NCBI RefSeq assembly: GCF_003112555.1
Contig: NZ_BEWB01000020.1
Location: 94,241-158,240 of the forward strand
Length of the DNA: 64,000 bases
Reading direction: 5' to 3'
Source of the DNA: Streptomyces coelicoflavus
Lineage (GTDB): Bacteria; Actinomycetota; Actinomycetes; Streptomycetales; Streptomycetaceae
The translations under genes and the position numbers were made by a program. Below, piece after piece: positions 1-8,639 of this stretch (positions are counted from its first letter, which is position 1; every line of letters begins with the position of its first letter). Under the pieces are notes generated by a model. That model worked only from the letters and a program-made list of their open reading frames with translations, made no database searches and had not been told where the DNA came from.

Positions 1-1517
1 AATCCGGGCCCGGCGACTCGGCGCGATCCGCCGAGTCGACGCTCGTCCGCGGTGTCGACCTCGACACGGTGACCATCCCCGAACTTCAGGCACGCATGAA
101 CCGCGGGTCCCTGTCCTCGCTCCGGCTGACCCTCGCCTATCTACGGCGGATCAAGGCCGTCGACCCGAAGATCAACGCGGTGCTGCGCACCAGTCCGACG
201 GCCCTGCGCCAGGCGGCCGCCAGCGACCTCAGGCATCGCCTCGGCAAGTCCCGCGGCCCACTGGACGGCATCCCCGTCCTGCTCAAGGACAACGTGAACA
301 CCCGCGACATGCCGACGACAGCCGGGTCGCTGGCGCTGGCCGGAAGCCCCCCGGCCGACGACGCCGACCTGGTGAAGAAGCTGCGGGCAGCCGGTGCGGT
401 GATCCTGGGCAAGGCCAATCTGTCCGAGTGGGCCAACTTCCGCGCGGCCGAGCCGACGTCGGGATGGTCGGCGGTGGGCGGCCAGACGAACAACCCCTAC
501 GTCCTGGACCGCAACCCCTGCGGGTCGTCCTCCGGTTCGGCCGCGGCGCTCGCCGCGTCGCTGGCGCAGGTGGCGATCGGGACCGAGACGGACGGCTCCA
601 TCGTCTGCCCCGCCGGGATGAACGGCGTGGTCGGCCTCAAACCCAGCCTCGGGGTGGTCAGTCAGTCGGGCGTCGTACCGATCTCCGCCGAGCAGGACAC
701 GGCCGGCCCGATGGCACGCAACGTGATCGACACCGCGCTCACCCTTTCCGTGCTCAGCGGCCGCGACACCGTGCGCGACGGCGACGCGCCGAGCCTCACG
801 GACGCGGCCGGCCGTCCCGGCACGCTGCGCGGCAAGCGGATCGGCCTGTGGCGGCTTCCGTCGCTCGGCACCGAGGTGGACGCCCTCATGACCCGCACGG
901 CCGAGCGGCTGAGCGCGGCGGGGGCCGAGGTCGTCGAGGTGAGCATGCCGTACCAGGAGCGGCTCGGCGAGCTCGAGTTCCCGGCCCTCCTGAGCGAGTT
1001 CCACCGGGACATCGACGCCTACCTCGCCACCCGTGGCGGGCCGCGGGACCTGGCCGAGCTGATCGAGTTCAACCGCACGCACCCCGAGGAGCAGACCTGC
1101 TTCGCCGGTCAGGAACTGTTCGAGCAGGCGCTGGCCGCACCGCCCACCACCGATCCGGAGTACCTGGCGATGCGCGCGGAACTGACCGACCTGTCCCGGC
1201 GGTCCATCGACGAGGTCATGGCCGCGCACGACCTGGACGCCATCGCCTCCCCGGCGAACCCGCCCGCGTGGACCACCGACTGCGCGCGGGGCGACAACGA
1301 CGTGATCCCCTCCTCCACCCCCGCGGCCGTGGCCGGGTACCCCTCGCTGTCCGTACCCGCCGGGTTCGTCGGCGAACTGCCCGTCGGGCTGCTCCTCATG
1401 GCCGGTGACCGGCAGGACGCCGAACTGCTGTCCCTGGGTGCGGCGGTGGAGCACCGGCTGGGCGCCTGGCGGGCGCCCGGTTACCTGCCCTCGGCGCCGT
1501 CCCGCACCTCCCGCTGA
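1..1517 (+). CDS. Amidase signature family protein (5' end outside window)
   Basis: Amidase-signature hydrolase that cleaves C-N amide bonds; the substrate is not predictable. The Ser-cisSer-Lys triad region is visible: the lysine in LLKDNVNT, the glycine/serine-rich NPCGSSSGSAA, and the serine in GTETDGSIVCPAGMNG. The reading frame is open from base 3, and the in-frame residues before the internal GTG at 69 (…VDLDTVTIPELQ) look like ordinary amidase N-terminus. The true start is therefore probably upstream of the window, and 69 would be a shortened start. About 500 residues are visible, close to family size. An inverted repeat lies just after the stop. Amidase assignment is firm; substrate unknown. 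Confidence 0.9.
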   Translation, partial: SGPGDSARSAESTLVRGVDLDTVTIPELQARMNRGSLSSLRLTLAYLRRIKAVDPKINAVLRTSPTALRQAAASDLRHRLGKSRGPLDGIPVLLKDNVNTRDMPTTAGSLALAGSPPADDADLVKKLRAAGAVILGKANLSEWANFRAAEPTSGWSAVGGQTNNPYVLDRNPCGSSSGSAAALAASLAQVAIGTETDGSIVCPAGMNGVVGLKPSLGVVSQSGVVPISAEQDTAGPMARNVIDTALTLSVLSGRDTVRDGDAPSLTDAAGRPGTLRGKRIGLWRLPSLGTEVDALMTRTAERLSAAGAEVVEVSMPYQERLGELEFPALLSEFHRDIDAYLATRGGPRDLAELIEFNRTHPEEQTCFAGQELFEQALAAPPTTDPEYLAMRAELTDLSRRSIDEVMAAHDLDAIASPANPPAWTTDCARGDNDVIPSSTPAAVAGYPSLSVPAGFVGELPVGLLLMAGDRQDAELLSLGAAVEHRLGAWRAPGYLPSAPSRTSR

Positions 1518-1522
1518 GCCGA

Positions 1523-1572
1523 CCGGCGAGCGGTGCGTGATCGAGCGGTGCCTCGACGAGATCGCTCGCCGG
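1523..1572 (+). terminator. Possible terminator after the amidase gene
   Basis: Ten-base arms CCGGCGAGCG (1523-1532) and CGCTCGCCGG (1563-1572) are perfectly complementary and begin a few bases after the amidase stop. The loop is long (about 30 bases) and there is no clear U-tract, so this is only a candidate. Confidence 0.4.
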
Positions 1573-1770
1573 TGTGCAGCTGACCTTCTCCTCGCCCGCG
1601 AGGAGTGATCTCCGGCTGCACCCTGCGCATACCCCCGTGCGTTGGTGTCCGCTCCGACCACTGCAACGTATCGATACAAACACCGTGAATACCGCCGACA
1701 CGCACCTTTCGGGCATTACCCCTATTTAAGGCGGGTGGGGCGGGGTCGGGCGGGGCTGCCGGTGCTCGAC

Positions 1771-2178
1771 TCAGGCTTCGGCGACTTCGCCGTACAGCTG
1801 GGAGAGTTCCGGAACGCCGTCCTCCGCCCAGGCGTGCCCGTTCGCCACCACGTCGAACTCCCGGCCGGAGGCGAGCCGGACGACCGGCTGCCCGTCGGAC
1901 CGGATGGTCCAGGCGGCGCCGGGCACGGTGCGCACGATCACGGTGCCGAGGTACAGACCGGCGTCGTTGCCGAGCCAGGTCAGGATCTCCTCGTCGCTGC
2001 GCCAGCGCGGCAGCACCTGGTCCAACTGCTCCAGGGAGAGCGCGGAGTCGTCGAGCCGGACCCCCTCCCGCAGAGCCTGCGAGCGCAGCAGATCGCAGTC
2101 GGCGAGCAGCTCACCGATGCCCTCCGCGTCGTGCACCCGGGATTCTTCGCGCCGCTTGCCCAGGAAGGGGAAGTTCAT
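1771..2178 (-). CDS. Conserved hypothetical protein (DUF6278-like)
   Basis: Cytosolic 135-residue protein starting MNFPFLGKRREE. It has no signal peptide or membrane segment. It resembles the small actinobacterial DUF6278 proteins found beside exonuclease III genes: an acidic N-terminal half, a segment with WRSDEEILTWLGNDAGLYLG, and a hydrophobic beta-rich C-terminal half. It follows the exonuclease gene on the same strand with about 70 bp between them, so cotranscription is possible. Function unknown; the family assignment is from memory of sequence style and is moderate. Confidence 0.7.
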   Translation of the reverse strand: MNFPFLGKRREESRVHDAEGIGELLADCDLLRSQALREGVRLDDSALSLEQLDQVLPRWRSDEEILTWLGNDAGLYLGTVIVRTVPGAAWTIRSDGQPVVRLASGREFDVVANGHAWAEDGVPELSQLYGEVAEA

Positions 2179-2249
2179 ACCTCCAGACTGTCATTCGTAC
2201 CGCCCTGTGCACATGGGGCGCGCGGACCGGGCGCACTCGGTGTGCGGGG

Positions 2250-3029
2250 CTACAGATCCAGGTCCACGACGACCGGCGCGTGGTCCGAGGCACCCTTGCC
2301 CTTGCGCTCCTCGCGGTCGACGTAGGAGTCGGTGACCGCCTTGGCGAACGGCTCGTTGCCGTACACCAGGTCGATGCGCATGCCGCGGTTCTTGGGGAAG
2401 CAGAGCTGGCGGTAGTCCCAGTACGTGTAGGGGTGGTCGTACTTCAGCGGGCGCGGGACCACGTCGGACAGGCCGGCGCCGCGCAGGGAGGCGAGGGCGG
2501 CGCGCTCGGCCGGGGTGACGTGGGTGGCGCCCTCGAAGGCGGCGCGGTCGTAGACGTCGTCGTCCGTCGGCGCGACGTTGTAGTCACCCATCACGGCGAA
2601 GGGGCGGTCGCCGGAGGCGTCGCCCTCGACGGCGGCGCGCAGCGCCTCGAACCACTGGAGCTTGTAGGTGTAGTGCGCGTGCTCCACCTCTCGGCCGTTG
2701 GGCACGTACACCGACCACACGCGGGCCGGTCCGCAGGTGGCGGAGATGGCGCGCGGCTCCTGGACGCCCTCGTAGCCCGGGTCGCCGGGCAGGCCCTTGA
2801 CGACGTCCTCGAGGCCCACGCGGGAGAGCACCGCCACCCCGTTCCACCGGCCGGTGGCGTGGACCGCCGCCTCGTAGCCCGCCTCGCGCAGCTCGTCGAA
2901 GGGGAACTGCGCCTCGGCGACCTTGGCCTCCTGGAGGCAGAGCACGTCGGTGCCGCTGCTCTCCAGCCAGGCGAGCAGCCTCGGCAGGCGGGCGGTGATC
3001 GAGTTCACGTTCCAGGTCGCGATGCGCAT
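2250..3029 (-). CDS. xth: Exodeoxyribonuclease III
   Basis: AP endonuclease/3'-5' exonuclease of the ExoIII/EEP family, acting in base-excision repair. Family motifs appear in order: N-terminal MRIATWNVNSI, metal-binding glutamate in LCLQEAK, GDYNVAPTDDDVYD, RIDLVYGN and the terminal SDHAPVV with the catalytic Asp-His. The protein is 259 residues, normal for the family. I chose ATG 3029 rather than the further upstream GTG at 3059 because the family begins at MRIATWN. It precedes the DUF6278-like gene on the same strand. Function is secure. Confidence 0.95.
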   Translation of the reverse strand: MRIATWNVNSITARLPRLLAWLESSGTDVLCLQEAKVAEAQFPFDELREAGYEAAVHATGRWNGVAVLSRVGLEDVVKGLPGDPGYEGVQEPRAISATCGPARVWSVYVPNGREVEHAHYTYKLQWFEALRAAVEGDASGDRPFAVMGDYNVAPTDDDVYDRAAFEGATHVTPAERAALASLRGAGLSDVVPRPLKYDHPYTYWDYRQLCFPKNRGMRIDLVYGNEPFAKAVTDSYVDREERKGKGASDHAPVVVDLDL

Positions 3030-3083
3030 GTCCCACAACCTACCCGGCGGCACCGACAACGCGGTCCCGCCCCGGGCGGGGCC

Positions 3084-3719
3084 TCAGAGGCGCGCCGAGC
3101 CGCCGGGGGTCAGCCGCAGGTGCTCGGTGCCGCCCAGCTCGCCGATCTGGCGGTCGTAGACCGGGCGGGCGAGATCGGTGAGGAGCGCGTCGTGGATGTC
3201 GTAGGCCCGCTGCGGCCCGACCTCCCGCACGTAGTCGATCACCTCGGCGATCTTGTTCCAGGGGGCCATGACCGGCAGCATCAGCGTCTCGACGGGGTGG
3301 TCGGGGACGGTGAGGGCGTCGCCGGGGTGGAAGATCTTGCCGCCGTCCACGAGGAAGCCGACGTTGGTGACGCGCGGGATGTCCGGGTGGATGACCGCGT
3401 GCAGTTCCCCGTGGACCTGCACGTCGAACCCGGCGGCGGTGAAGGTGTCGCCGTGGCCGACGGTGTGGACGCGGCCGGGGAACGCCGTCGAGATCCTCTC
3501 CGCGACCGACCGCAGCGTCCAGATCTCCGCGGCCGGGTTGTCCTCCATGGCGGCGCGCAGCCGCAGCTCGTCGAAGTGGTCGGGGTGCTCGTGGGTGACG
3601 AGGATCGCGTCCGCCCCGAGGGCGGCGTCCTCCTCGGTGAACCCGCCCGGGTCCAGGACGAGCGTCTGCCCGTCCTTTTCGAGGCGGACACAGGCGTGCG
3701 ACTTCTTGGTGAGCTTCAT
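3084..3719 (-). CDS. MBL-fold metallo-hydrolase
   Basis: Metallo-beta-lactamase fold hydrolase of 211 residues, probably binding two metal ions. The HxHxDH signature is in VTHEHPDHFDE, with further ligands in the GHGDTF and HPGDAL regions. The start MKLTKKSHACVRL gives the usual short N-terminal strand of this subfamily. It lies upstream of the exonuclease gene in the same direction with a 54-bp gap, so it may be the first gene of a small operon. Substrate unknown. Confidence 0.88.
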   Translation of the reverse strand: MKLTKKSHACVRLEKDGQTLVLDPGGFTEEDAALGADAILVTHEHPDHFDELRLRAAMEDNPAAEIWTLRSVAERISTAFPGRVHTVGHGDTFTAAGFDVQVHGELHAVIHPDIPRVTNVGFLVDGGKIFHPGDALTVPDHPVETLMLPVMAPWNKIAEVIDYVREVGPQRAYDIHDALLTDLARPVYDRQIGELGGTEHLRLTPGGSARL

Positions 3720-3762
3720 GACCCCATCCTGCCGCCGCGCGCCCGCTCACCGCCCGAAGGGC

Positions 3763-5118
3763 TCACTCGGGTGGTGTCGTCTCCTCGCGGATCACCTGCT
3801 GGGCCACCCGGAAGGCCCCGCTCGCGGCCGGTACGCCGCAGTAGACGGCCGCCTGGAGCAGTACTTCCTTGATCTCGCCCGGGGTGAGGCCGTTGCGCAG
3901 GGCGGCCCTGAGGTGGGGCGCCAGTTCGTCCAGGTGGCCGCCGGCGACGAGGGCGGTCAGGGTGACGCAGCTGCGCGAGCGCCGGTCCAGGCCCGGCCGG
4001 TCCCAGATCTCCCCCCACGCGTACCGGGTGAGGAGCTCCTGGAAGTCCCCGGAGAACTCGTCCGCCTGCGCGAGGGCCTGGTCCACGTGCCCGTCGCCGA
4101 GGACCTCGCGGCGCACCTTGAGACCGGCGTCGTACGGGTCGGGCCTCCCCTGTGCCTGCGGCGGCACGACGGGGGCCGGGGCGATCTCGGCGATGGGCGC
4201 GGCCTGCGGCGGCTGAGCCGGCACCGGCTGGAGGGGCGCGGGCGGTCCCGGGACGGGGACGGCCGGCACGGGGTGCGCGGTGGGGTGGACCGGGGGCGGG
4301 ACGGGGACCTGGCCGGTGGAGGTGGCGTCGGGGGCCGCCTGCCAGGCGGTGGTGAAGTGCCGCACCAGCAGGTCGGTGACGGCCGCGGGCTGTTCGACCG
4401 GCACCAGGTGGGAGGCGCCCGGGACGACGGCGAGGCGGGCGTCGGGGATACCGGCGACCAGGGTGCGGGCCTCGGCGGGTCCGGTGACCTGGTCGTCGGA
4501 GCCGACGAGGACCAGGGCCGGAACGCCGACCCGGCCGAGTTCGCCGCGCACGTCGAAGGCGGCGAGTGCCTCGCAGGCGGAGATGTAGCAGCCCGGGTCG
4601 GTGGTCCGCACCATCTGCACGGCCCACTCCGTGATCGCGGGCTGCGCCGCCGCGTACCCTCCGGTGAACCAGCGCTCGGGAGAACTGCGGGCGATGGGGT
4701 CCAGCCCGTTGGTGCGCACGATCACGCCGCGCTGGCGGAACTCGTCGGCGGTGCCGAAGCGGGGCGAGGCGGCGATCAGCGCGAGGGAGGCCAGCCGCTC
4801 GGGGTGCCGCAGGGCGAGTTCGATACCGACGGCGCCGCCGAACGCGCAGCCGGCGTACCCGAAGCGCTGCACGCCGAGTCCGTCGAGGGTGGCCAGCAGC
4901 CGCGTGGTGAGTTCGGCGACGGACCCCGCCGGGTGGGCCGGCGCACCTCCGTGTCCGGGCAGGTCGAAACGGAAGACCCGCCAGTGCTGGGTCAGTTCGG
5001 GCACCTGCCGGTCCCACATGTGCCATGTGGTACCCAGTGAGGGACCCAGGATCAGGACCGGAGCGTCTTCTGGCCCGTCAAAGCGGTATTGCAGGGTGTT
5101 GGGTGGTGTCTCGCTCAC
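3763..5118 (-). CDS. pcaL: PcaL-type fusion: 3-oxoadipate enol-lactonase / carboxymuconolactone decarboxylase
   Basis: Two-domain protein of 451 residues for the protocatechuate branch of the beta-ketoadipate pathway. Residues about 1-260 form an alpha/beta hydrolase (PcaD-like). A proline/alanine-rich linker follows. The last 120 residues are a carboxymuconolactone decarboxylase domain (PcaC-like: RRSRSCVTLTALVAGGH, then LRNGLTPGEIKEVLLQ). I use GTG 5118 because the preceding frame is the flank of an IS remnant. The nucleophile elbow reads GYAGCAFGG, so an alanine sits where G-x-S-x-G normally has serine. No other pca genes are nearby. A second, truncated copy of the first 35 codons lies at 43158-43257. 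Confidence 0.85.
   Translation of the reverse strand: MSETPPNTLQYRFDGPEDAPVLILGPSLGTTWHMWDRQVPELTQHWRVFRFDLPGHGGAPAHPAGSVAELTTRLLATLDGLGVQRFGYAGCAFGGAVGIELALRHPERLASLALIAASPRFGTADEFRQRGVIVRTNGLDPIARSSPERWFTGGYAAAQPAITEWAVQMVRTTDPGCYISACEALAAFDVRGELGRVGVPALVLVGSDDQVTGPAEARTLVAGIPDARLAVVPGASHLVPVEQPAAVTDLLVRHFTTAWQAAPDATSTGQVPVPPPVHPTAHPVPAVPVPGPPAPLQPVPAQPPQAAPIAEIAPAPVVPPQAQGRPDPYDAGLKVRREVLGDGHVDQALAQADEFSGDFQELLTRYAWGEIWDRPGLDRRSRSCVTLTALVAGGHLDELAPHLRAALRNGLTPGEIKEVLLQAAVYCGVPAASGAFRVAQQVIREETTPPE
5019..5034. repeat. 16-bp direct repeat in pcaL, copy 1 (possible att core)
   Basis: TGTGCCATGTGGTACC occurs here inside intact pcaL and again at 43158-43173. Homology between the two pcaL copies stops at this block, which is what an integrase crossover core would look like. 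This is an inference; no attachment site is proven. Confidence 0.4.
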
Positions 5119-5136
5119 GCCCCAGACCCTCTCACG

Positions 5137-5820
5137 TCTCACGGACGCCCCTATGACGCGGGGGTGCGGGCGACCGGTCTGACCAGGTTGAACACCTCTC
5201 GGGCGGCATATCGCTTGAGGCATCGAATGATCTCGCGTCGGGTCTTGCCCTCCTGAGTGCGGCGTTCGTAGTACGCCCGGGTGCGCGGGTCGTGGCGCAG
5301 GCGGGTGAAGACGATGCGATGCAGGGCGGCGTTTGCCTGGCGGTCGCCGCCGTAGTTGAGCCGGCGTGTGCGCCGGCGGCCGGAGGAGTACTCGATGGGG
5401 CTGACTCCGCAAAGGGCAGCAAAGGACGCCTCGGTGTTCAGCCGCTCGGGGTTGTCTCCCATCGTGATCAGGAGAGTGACTGCGCTGTCCGGACCGATGC
5501 CCACCGGTACGAGCAGCTGGGGGGCGTGGTGTTCGACGAGCCGGGTCAGGCGTTGGTTCAGCTCATTGATCTGCCCGGTGAGCTGTTCGATGCGCTCGGC
5601 GAGCATGCGCAGCGTCATGTGGGTGGCCTGGGTCACCGCGTCTCCCCCACCGTCGGGTGGGGCGAGGCGCGCGCAGGCGCGGAACAGCTCGGCGTTGCCG
5701 AGGCTCGACATTGGTTCCCTCAGGGCGGGGTCGGCGATGACCAGGACAGCTTTGAGCTGGTTGATCCCCTGAATGCGGGCCTCGACCGCGGAGTCCTTGG
5801 CGAGCTTGAAGATCCGCGGC
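5137..5820 (-). pseudogene. IS110-family transposase remnant 1
   Basis: C-terminal two-thirds of an IS110-type DEDD/serine transposase. Residues from about KDSAVEARIQGINQLKAVL through the Transposase_20 region (ALCGVSPIEYSSGRRRTRR, then GGDRQANAALHRI and EGKTRREIIRCLKRYAAR) are intact up to a stop at 5151. The N-terminal DEDD catalytic domain is absent: the frame continues into unrelated sequence above about 5820. It sits in the immediate upstream region of pcaL. A second, shorter remnant with the same right-hand boundary lies at 35834-36173. Confidence 0.85.
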
Positions 5821-5935
5821 CGTCGTCCGCACGCGTTCCGTCGTGGGGCGAGCAGAACCGTGCAGTGACAGACTGAAAAACGCCTCCCGCGCGCCCGCAG
5901 CGTCACGCCTCCATACGAGTGATCCACTCACTGAG

Positions 5936-5976
5936 ACGGCGAGGCGGCTGCCGCTGTGCGGCAACCGCCTCGCCGT
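5936..5976 (-). terminator. Strong hairpin terminator for the cold-shock gene
   Basis: Arms ACGGCGAGGCGG and CCGCCTCGCCGT are perfectly complementary. A further six pairs extend inward after one mismatch, leaving a three-base loop. It starts 14 bp after the cold-shock stop codon, in the right place for an intrinsic terminator. Confidence 0.8.
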
Positions 5977-5990
5977 TTCGTGGCGTCCGG

Positions 5991-6194
5991 TCAGCCCCGG
6001 ACGATGTTCTGTGCCTGCGGGCCCTTCTGTCCCTGCCCGATCTCGAACGTCACGTGCTCGCCCTCCGTCAGCTCGCGGTATCCGCTGCCCTGGATCTCGG
6101 AGTAGTGCGCGAAGACGTCCGGGCCACCACCGTCCTGTTCGATGAAGCCGAAGCCCTTTTCGGGGTTGAACCACTTGACGGTACCGCTGGCCAT
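5991..6194 (-). CDS. Cold-shock domain protein (CspA family)
   Basis: Small RNA/ssDNA-binding protein of 67 residues with a single OB-fold cold-shock domain. It begins MASGTVKWFNPEKGFGFI, with RNP1 KGFGFI and RNP2-like DVFAHYSEI. The start ATG 6194 is preceded by an AAGGAT ribosome-binding site; an upstream in-frame ATG (6221) would add nine residues not seen in the family. It is monocistronic: a strong hairpin follows. Likely an RNA chaperone in the cytoplasm. Confidence 0.95.
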   Translation of the reverse strand: MASGTVKWFNPEKGFGFIEQDGGGPDVFAHYSEIQGSGYRELTEGEHVTFEIGQGQKGPQAQNIVRG

Positions 6195-6443
6195 ACTGTC
6201 GATCCTTCGTTCATCGTTCATCGTTCATGCACGGAAACAGCCCATGATCCGGGCATGCTCCGGCTCCCGGCAGCAGGAGCCACATCCGTTGTACCCCGAG
6301 CAGCCTCGCCTATCCGGCTGACGACACCGCCGCCCGACGGCTCCGCTCATGACTACCTTCCGAAGGACTCCGTCACCGGGGCCGACTCGGTCTGGGGGCC
6401 GGCTGCCGTGATTCCCGTACGGTCGCGACAGCCTCGTCCACTT

Positions 6444-6833
6444 TTACTCCCCCTCGGGCGCATGTCCGTTGCGGAGCATACGCAGGACGGCCCGCTCGCC
6501 GGGTCCCTGGGTCGCGGGGATGCCGTACGCGCCCTCGTCGCCGAGACGGGGCAGCGCGGATGCGACCGTCACGCCTTCCTCGAACAGCTCGATCACTCGC
6601 GGGTTGATGTAGGAGGCCCGGCAGACAGCCGGTGTGTTGCCGAGATAGCCGGACACCTCCCGCACCGCCCTGGCGATGGCACGGCGCCGGGCGGTCTCCG
6701 TGCGTGCGACGGATTGCGAGACGGCCAGCGCGACGGCGGCCAGGACGGTGGCGTGCCAGGTCCGAAAGTCCTTGGCGGTGATGTCGAGACCGGTCAGCTC
6801 CTTGAGGTAGGCGTTGACGTCATGACCGCTCAC
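6444..6833 (-). pseudogene. DNA topoisomerase IB, C-terminal fragment
   Basis: The 129 codons match the C-terminal catalytic part of bacterial (poxvirus-like) topoisomerase IB: VNAYLKELTGLDITAKDFRT, WHATVLAAVALA, then YLGNTPAVCRASYINPRV. The last block carries the catalytic tyrosine. Full-length members are about 330 residues. The N-terminal 200 residues are missing, and the frame upstream meets TAG a few codons before GTG 6833. I read it as a truncated gene rather than a functional protein. The junction lies just upstream of the metal-sensor promoter. Confidence 0.8.
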
Positions 6834-6955
6834 GTCGTGCCAGGCTCGCCGGTCCCAGTAGGCCTACCCCTGGTACGTGGAGAGGGCGAGCGGCGGCCCG
6901 AAGAGCTGCCCAGCAGTCGGGCGAAGAGGGCCGGGGAGGTGCGGGGGGGGGACTA

Positions 6956-6987
6956 TTCACGTTCTCATGGATTCATGTTCCCGTGTA
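6956..6987 (+). promoter_or_regulatory. Imperfect direct repeat ahead of the ArsR-type regulator
   Basis: Two adjacent 16-base units, TTCACGTTCTCATGGA (6956-6971) and TTCATGTTCCCGTGTA (6972-6987), match at most positions. They end 11 bp before the regulator's ATG at 6998. This is a plausible metal-responsive operator or core promoter. A run of eight G lies just upstream (6944-6951). Confidence 0.5.
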
Positions 6988-6997
6988 CTCTCGCTCC

Positions 6998-7336
6998 ATG
7001 CTGACCGTCGCCCCCGAGGTCGAGGTGCTGGCCAGGTTCGGCCGTGCGCTGGCCGACCCCATCCGCTGCCGCATCCTGCTCGCTCTGCGCACAGCCCCTG
7101 CCCATCCCGCCGACCTTGCCGATGAGCTCGGGGTCTCCCGGACCCGGCTCTCGAATCACCTCGCGTGTCTGCGGGACTGTGGATTGGTCGTGGCCGTGCC
7201 GGAAGGCCGCCGCACTCGCTACGAACTCGCCGACGAACGCCTCGGTCACGCGCTGGACGACCTGCGGAACGCGGTGGTGGCCGTCGAGACCGACCGCACT
7301 TGTGTGGCCCCCGACGAGAAGGGGTGCTGCCGATGA
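6998..7336 (+). CDS. cmtR: ArsR/SmtB-family metal sensor, CmtR type
   Basis: Winged-helix repressor of 112 residues predicted to sense a soft metal, most likely Cd(II) or Pb(II). Counting from ATG 6998, cysteines fall at 57 and 61 (LACLRDCGL, in the recognition helix) and at 102. These are the three ligand positions known for mycobacterial CmtR. Extra cysteines lie at 24, 110 and 111. The helix-turn-helix is around residues 35-60 (ADELGVSRTRLSNHL). Its stop overlaps the start of the CDF transporter by ATGA, so the two are translationally coupled. A direct repeat upstream may be its operator. Confidence 0.88.
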   Translation: MLTVAPEVEVLARFGRALADPIRCRILLALRTAPAHPADLADELGVSRTRLSNHLACLRDCGLVVAVPEGRRTRYELADERLGHALDDLRNAVVAVETDRTCVAPDEKGCCR

Positions 7337-8046
7337 CCGCGCTATCCCTTAGCCCGTCGCCGGCCCGGCGTGATGTCCTGACCCGGCGCATACGACTCCT
7401 CGTAGCCGCGACGATCACCTACAACGTGATCGAGGCAGTCGTCGCGCTGACCGCCGGGACGACAGCGTCGTCGACTGCTCTGATCGGCTTCGGGCTCGAC
7501 TCTGTCATCGAGGTCTCCTCCGCCGCGGCGGTCGCCTGGCAGTTCTCTGCTCGCGACTACGCCGTCCGTGAGGCCCGGGAGAAGACCACCCTGCGGATCA
7601 TCGCCGTCTCCTTCTTTGCCCTCGCCGCGTATGTCGCCGTCGAGTCCGTCCGAGCCCTGGCCGGCGACGGCGAGGCCGGGCGCTCCATGGTCGGCATCGT
7701 GCTCGCTGCCCTGTCTCTGGCCGTGATGCCGTTCCTGTCCGCCGCCCAGCGCCGCGCGGGCCGCGAACTCGGCTCCGCCTCCGCGGTCGCGGACTCCAAG
7801 CAGACACTGCTGTGCACCTATCTGTCTGCGGTCCTGCTCGTCGGCCTCCTCGCCAACAGCATCTTCGGCTGGTCCTGGGCCGACCCGATCGCCGCCCTCG
7901 TCATCGCGGCGGTCGCGGTGAAGGAAGGCCGCGACGCCTGGCAGGGCAAGGGCTGCTGCGCGGTCCCGGCCGCCCCGGCCGTCGGTCCCGTGAGTGCCGA
8001 GACCGACGGTTGCGGGTGCCGCCCGGGCTGCGACTGCTGCAACTGA
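7333..8046 (+). CDS. Cation diffusion facilitator-type metal transporter with Cys-rich tail
   Basis: Inner-membrane metal exporter of 237 residues, presumably removing the metal sensed by the regulator it overlaps. Several hydrophobic segments alternate with short loops (residues about 22-40, 50-65, 90-105, 120-140, 160-185). Conserved polar residues sit within membrane segments (GFGLDSVIEV, VADSKQTLL), as in CDF proteins. The C-terminus ends with cysteine pairs (GCCAVPA, then CGCRPGCDCCN) instead of the usual long cytoplasmic ferredoxin-like domain. The Cys tail suggests soft-metal binding. Confidence 0.87.
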   Translation: MTALSLSPSPARRDVLTRRIRLLVAATITYNVIEAVVALTAGTTASSTALIGFGLDSVIEVSSAAAVAWQFSARDYAVREAREKTTLRIIAVSFFALAAYVAVESVRALAGDGEAGRSMVGIVLAALSLAVMPFLSAAQRRAGRELGSASAVADSKQTLLCTYLSAVLLVGLLANSIFGWSWADPIAALVIAAVAVKEGRDAWQGKGCCAVPAAPAVGPVSAETDGCGCRPGCDCCN

Positions 8047-8259
8047 ACCCCGCATCGGTCAGGCGCCGGGATCCGACAGGCCCGCAGGCTCACAACCTGC
8101 GGGCCGTCGACATCCTGGACGGCTTCGAGGCATTCGGCCCAGCTGTTCTGGGCGTACTCCCACGCGTGAGCCGGTGCGGAGGCGGATGCCGAAGAGGTCG
8201 CTCGGGCCCTGGCTCAACTTCCGTGACCCTCCGACGTGCTGAGACGCTGGATGTGCCGG

Positions 8260-8565
8260 CCCACCGGCCGGGAGGGTGGTCGGGAAGCGTCAGGTCGACG
8301 ATCAAGCCGTAATGGTCACTCGCCTGCACGCCGCCCACGGGTTGAACGAGGACCCGCCGACAGGATGAGATGCGCAGACTGGGAGCCGTACGCGCCGCAG
8401 CGGAGCGTGAGGTAGTCGATGCGGCGATCCGCTGCCTCCGGCATGTCACCTCGGCCCACGAGTGGATTGCCGGAGGTGAAGGTGGGCCCTGGGTCGTCCG
8501 GGTGCATGCTCGACCATGCGTCTTGGAAGCAGGTGATAAGGCCGCCGAGTGACTGCAGCCCCTGC
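8260..8565 (-). pseudogene. Endonuclease/exonuclease/phosphatase family, C-terminal fragment
   Basis: The reverse strand encodes pieces typical of the EEP family C-terminus: DPGPTFTSGNPLVGRGD, then RRIDYLTLRCG in one frame, and GVQASDHYGLIVDLTLP in another. At least one frameshift lies between them near 8370. The N-terminal part is absent. It is part of a run of unrelated gene fragments between 8.2 and 9.5 kb. Confidence 0.6.
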
Positions 8566-8639
8566 AGGAAAGCAGGCTCACTCACGCCTCGACCGACGGT
8601 ACGAGGTGAGGCCGCACGGTGACAGCGTCGCTGTCGATT

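Noticed and set aside
2280..3872. 530-codon plus-strand frame opposite exonuclease III and the MBL hydrolase
   Set aside because: Both opposite genes have catalytic motifs; this translation is repetitive Val/Gly/Arg.
5072..5093. 22-bp identical stretch shared with 43211-43232 as a possible att core
   Set aside because: It lies inside the homologous pcaL segment, not at the point where homology ends; the 16-mer at the boundary fits better.
6834..6870. In-frame TAG upstream of the topoisomerase IB fragment as a fourth recoded amber
   Set aside because: The residues before it show no topoisomerase similarity, so it is probably junction DNA.
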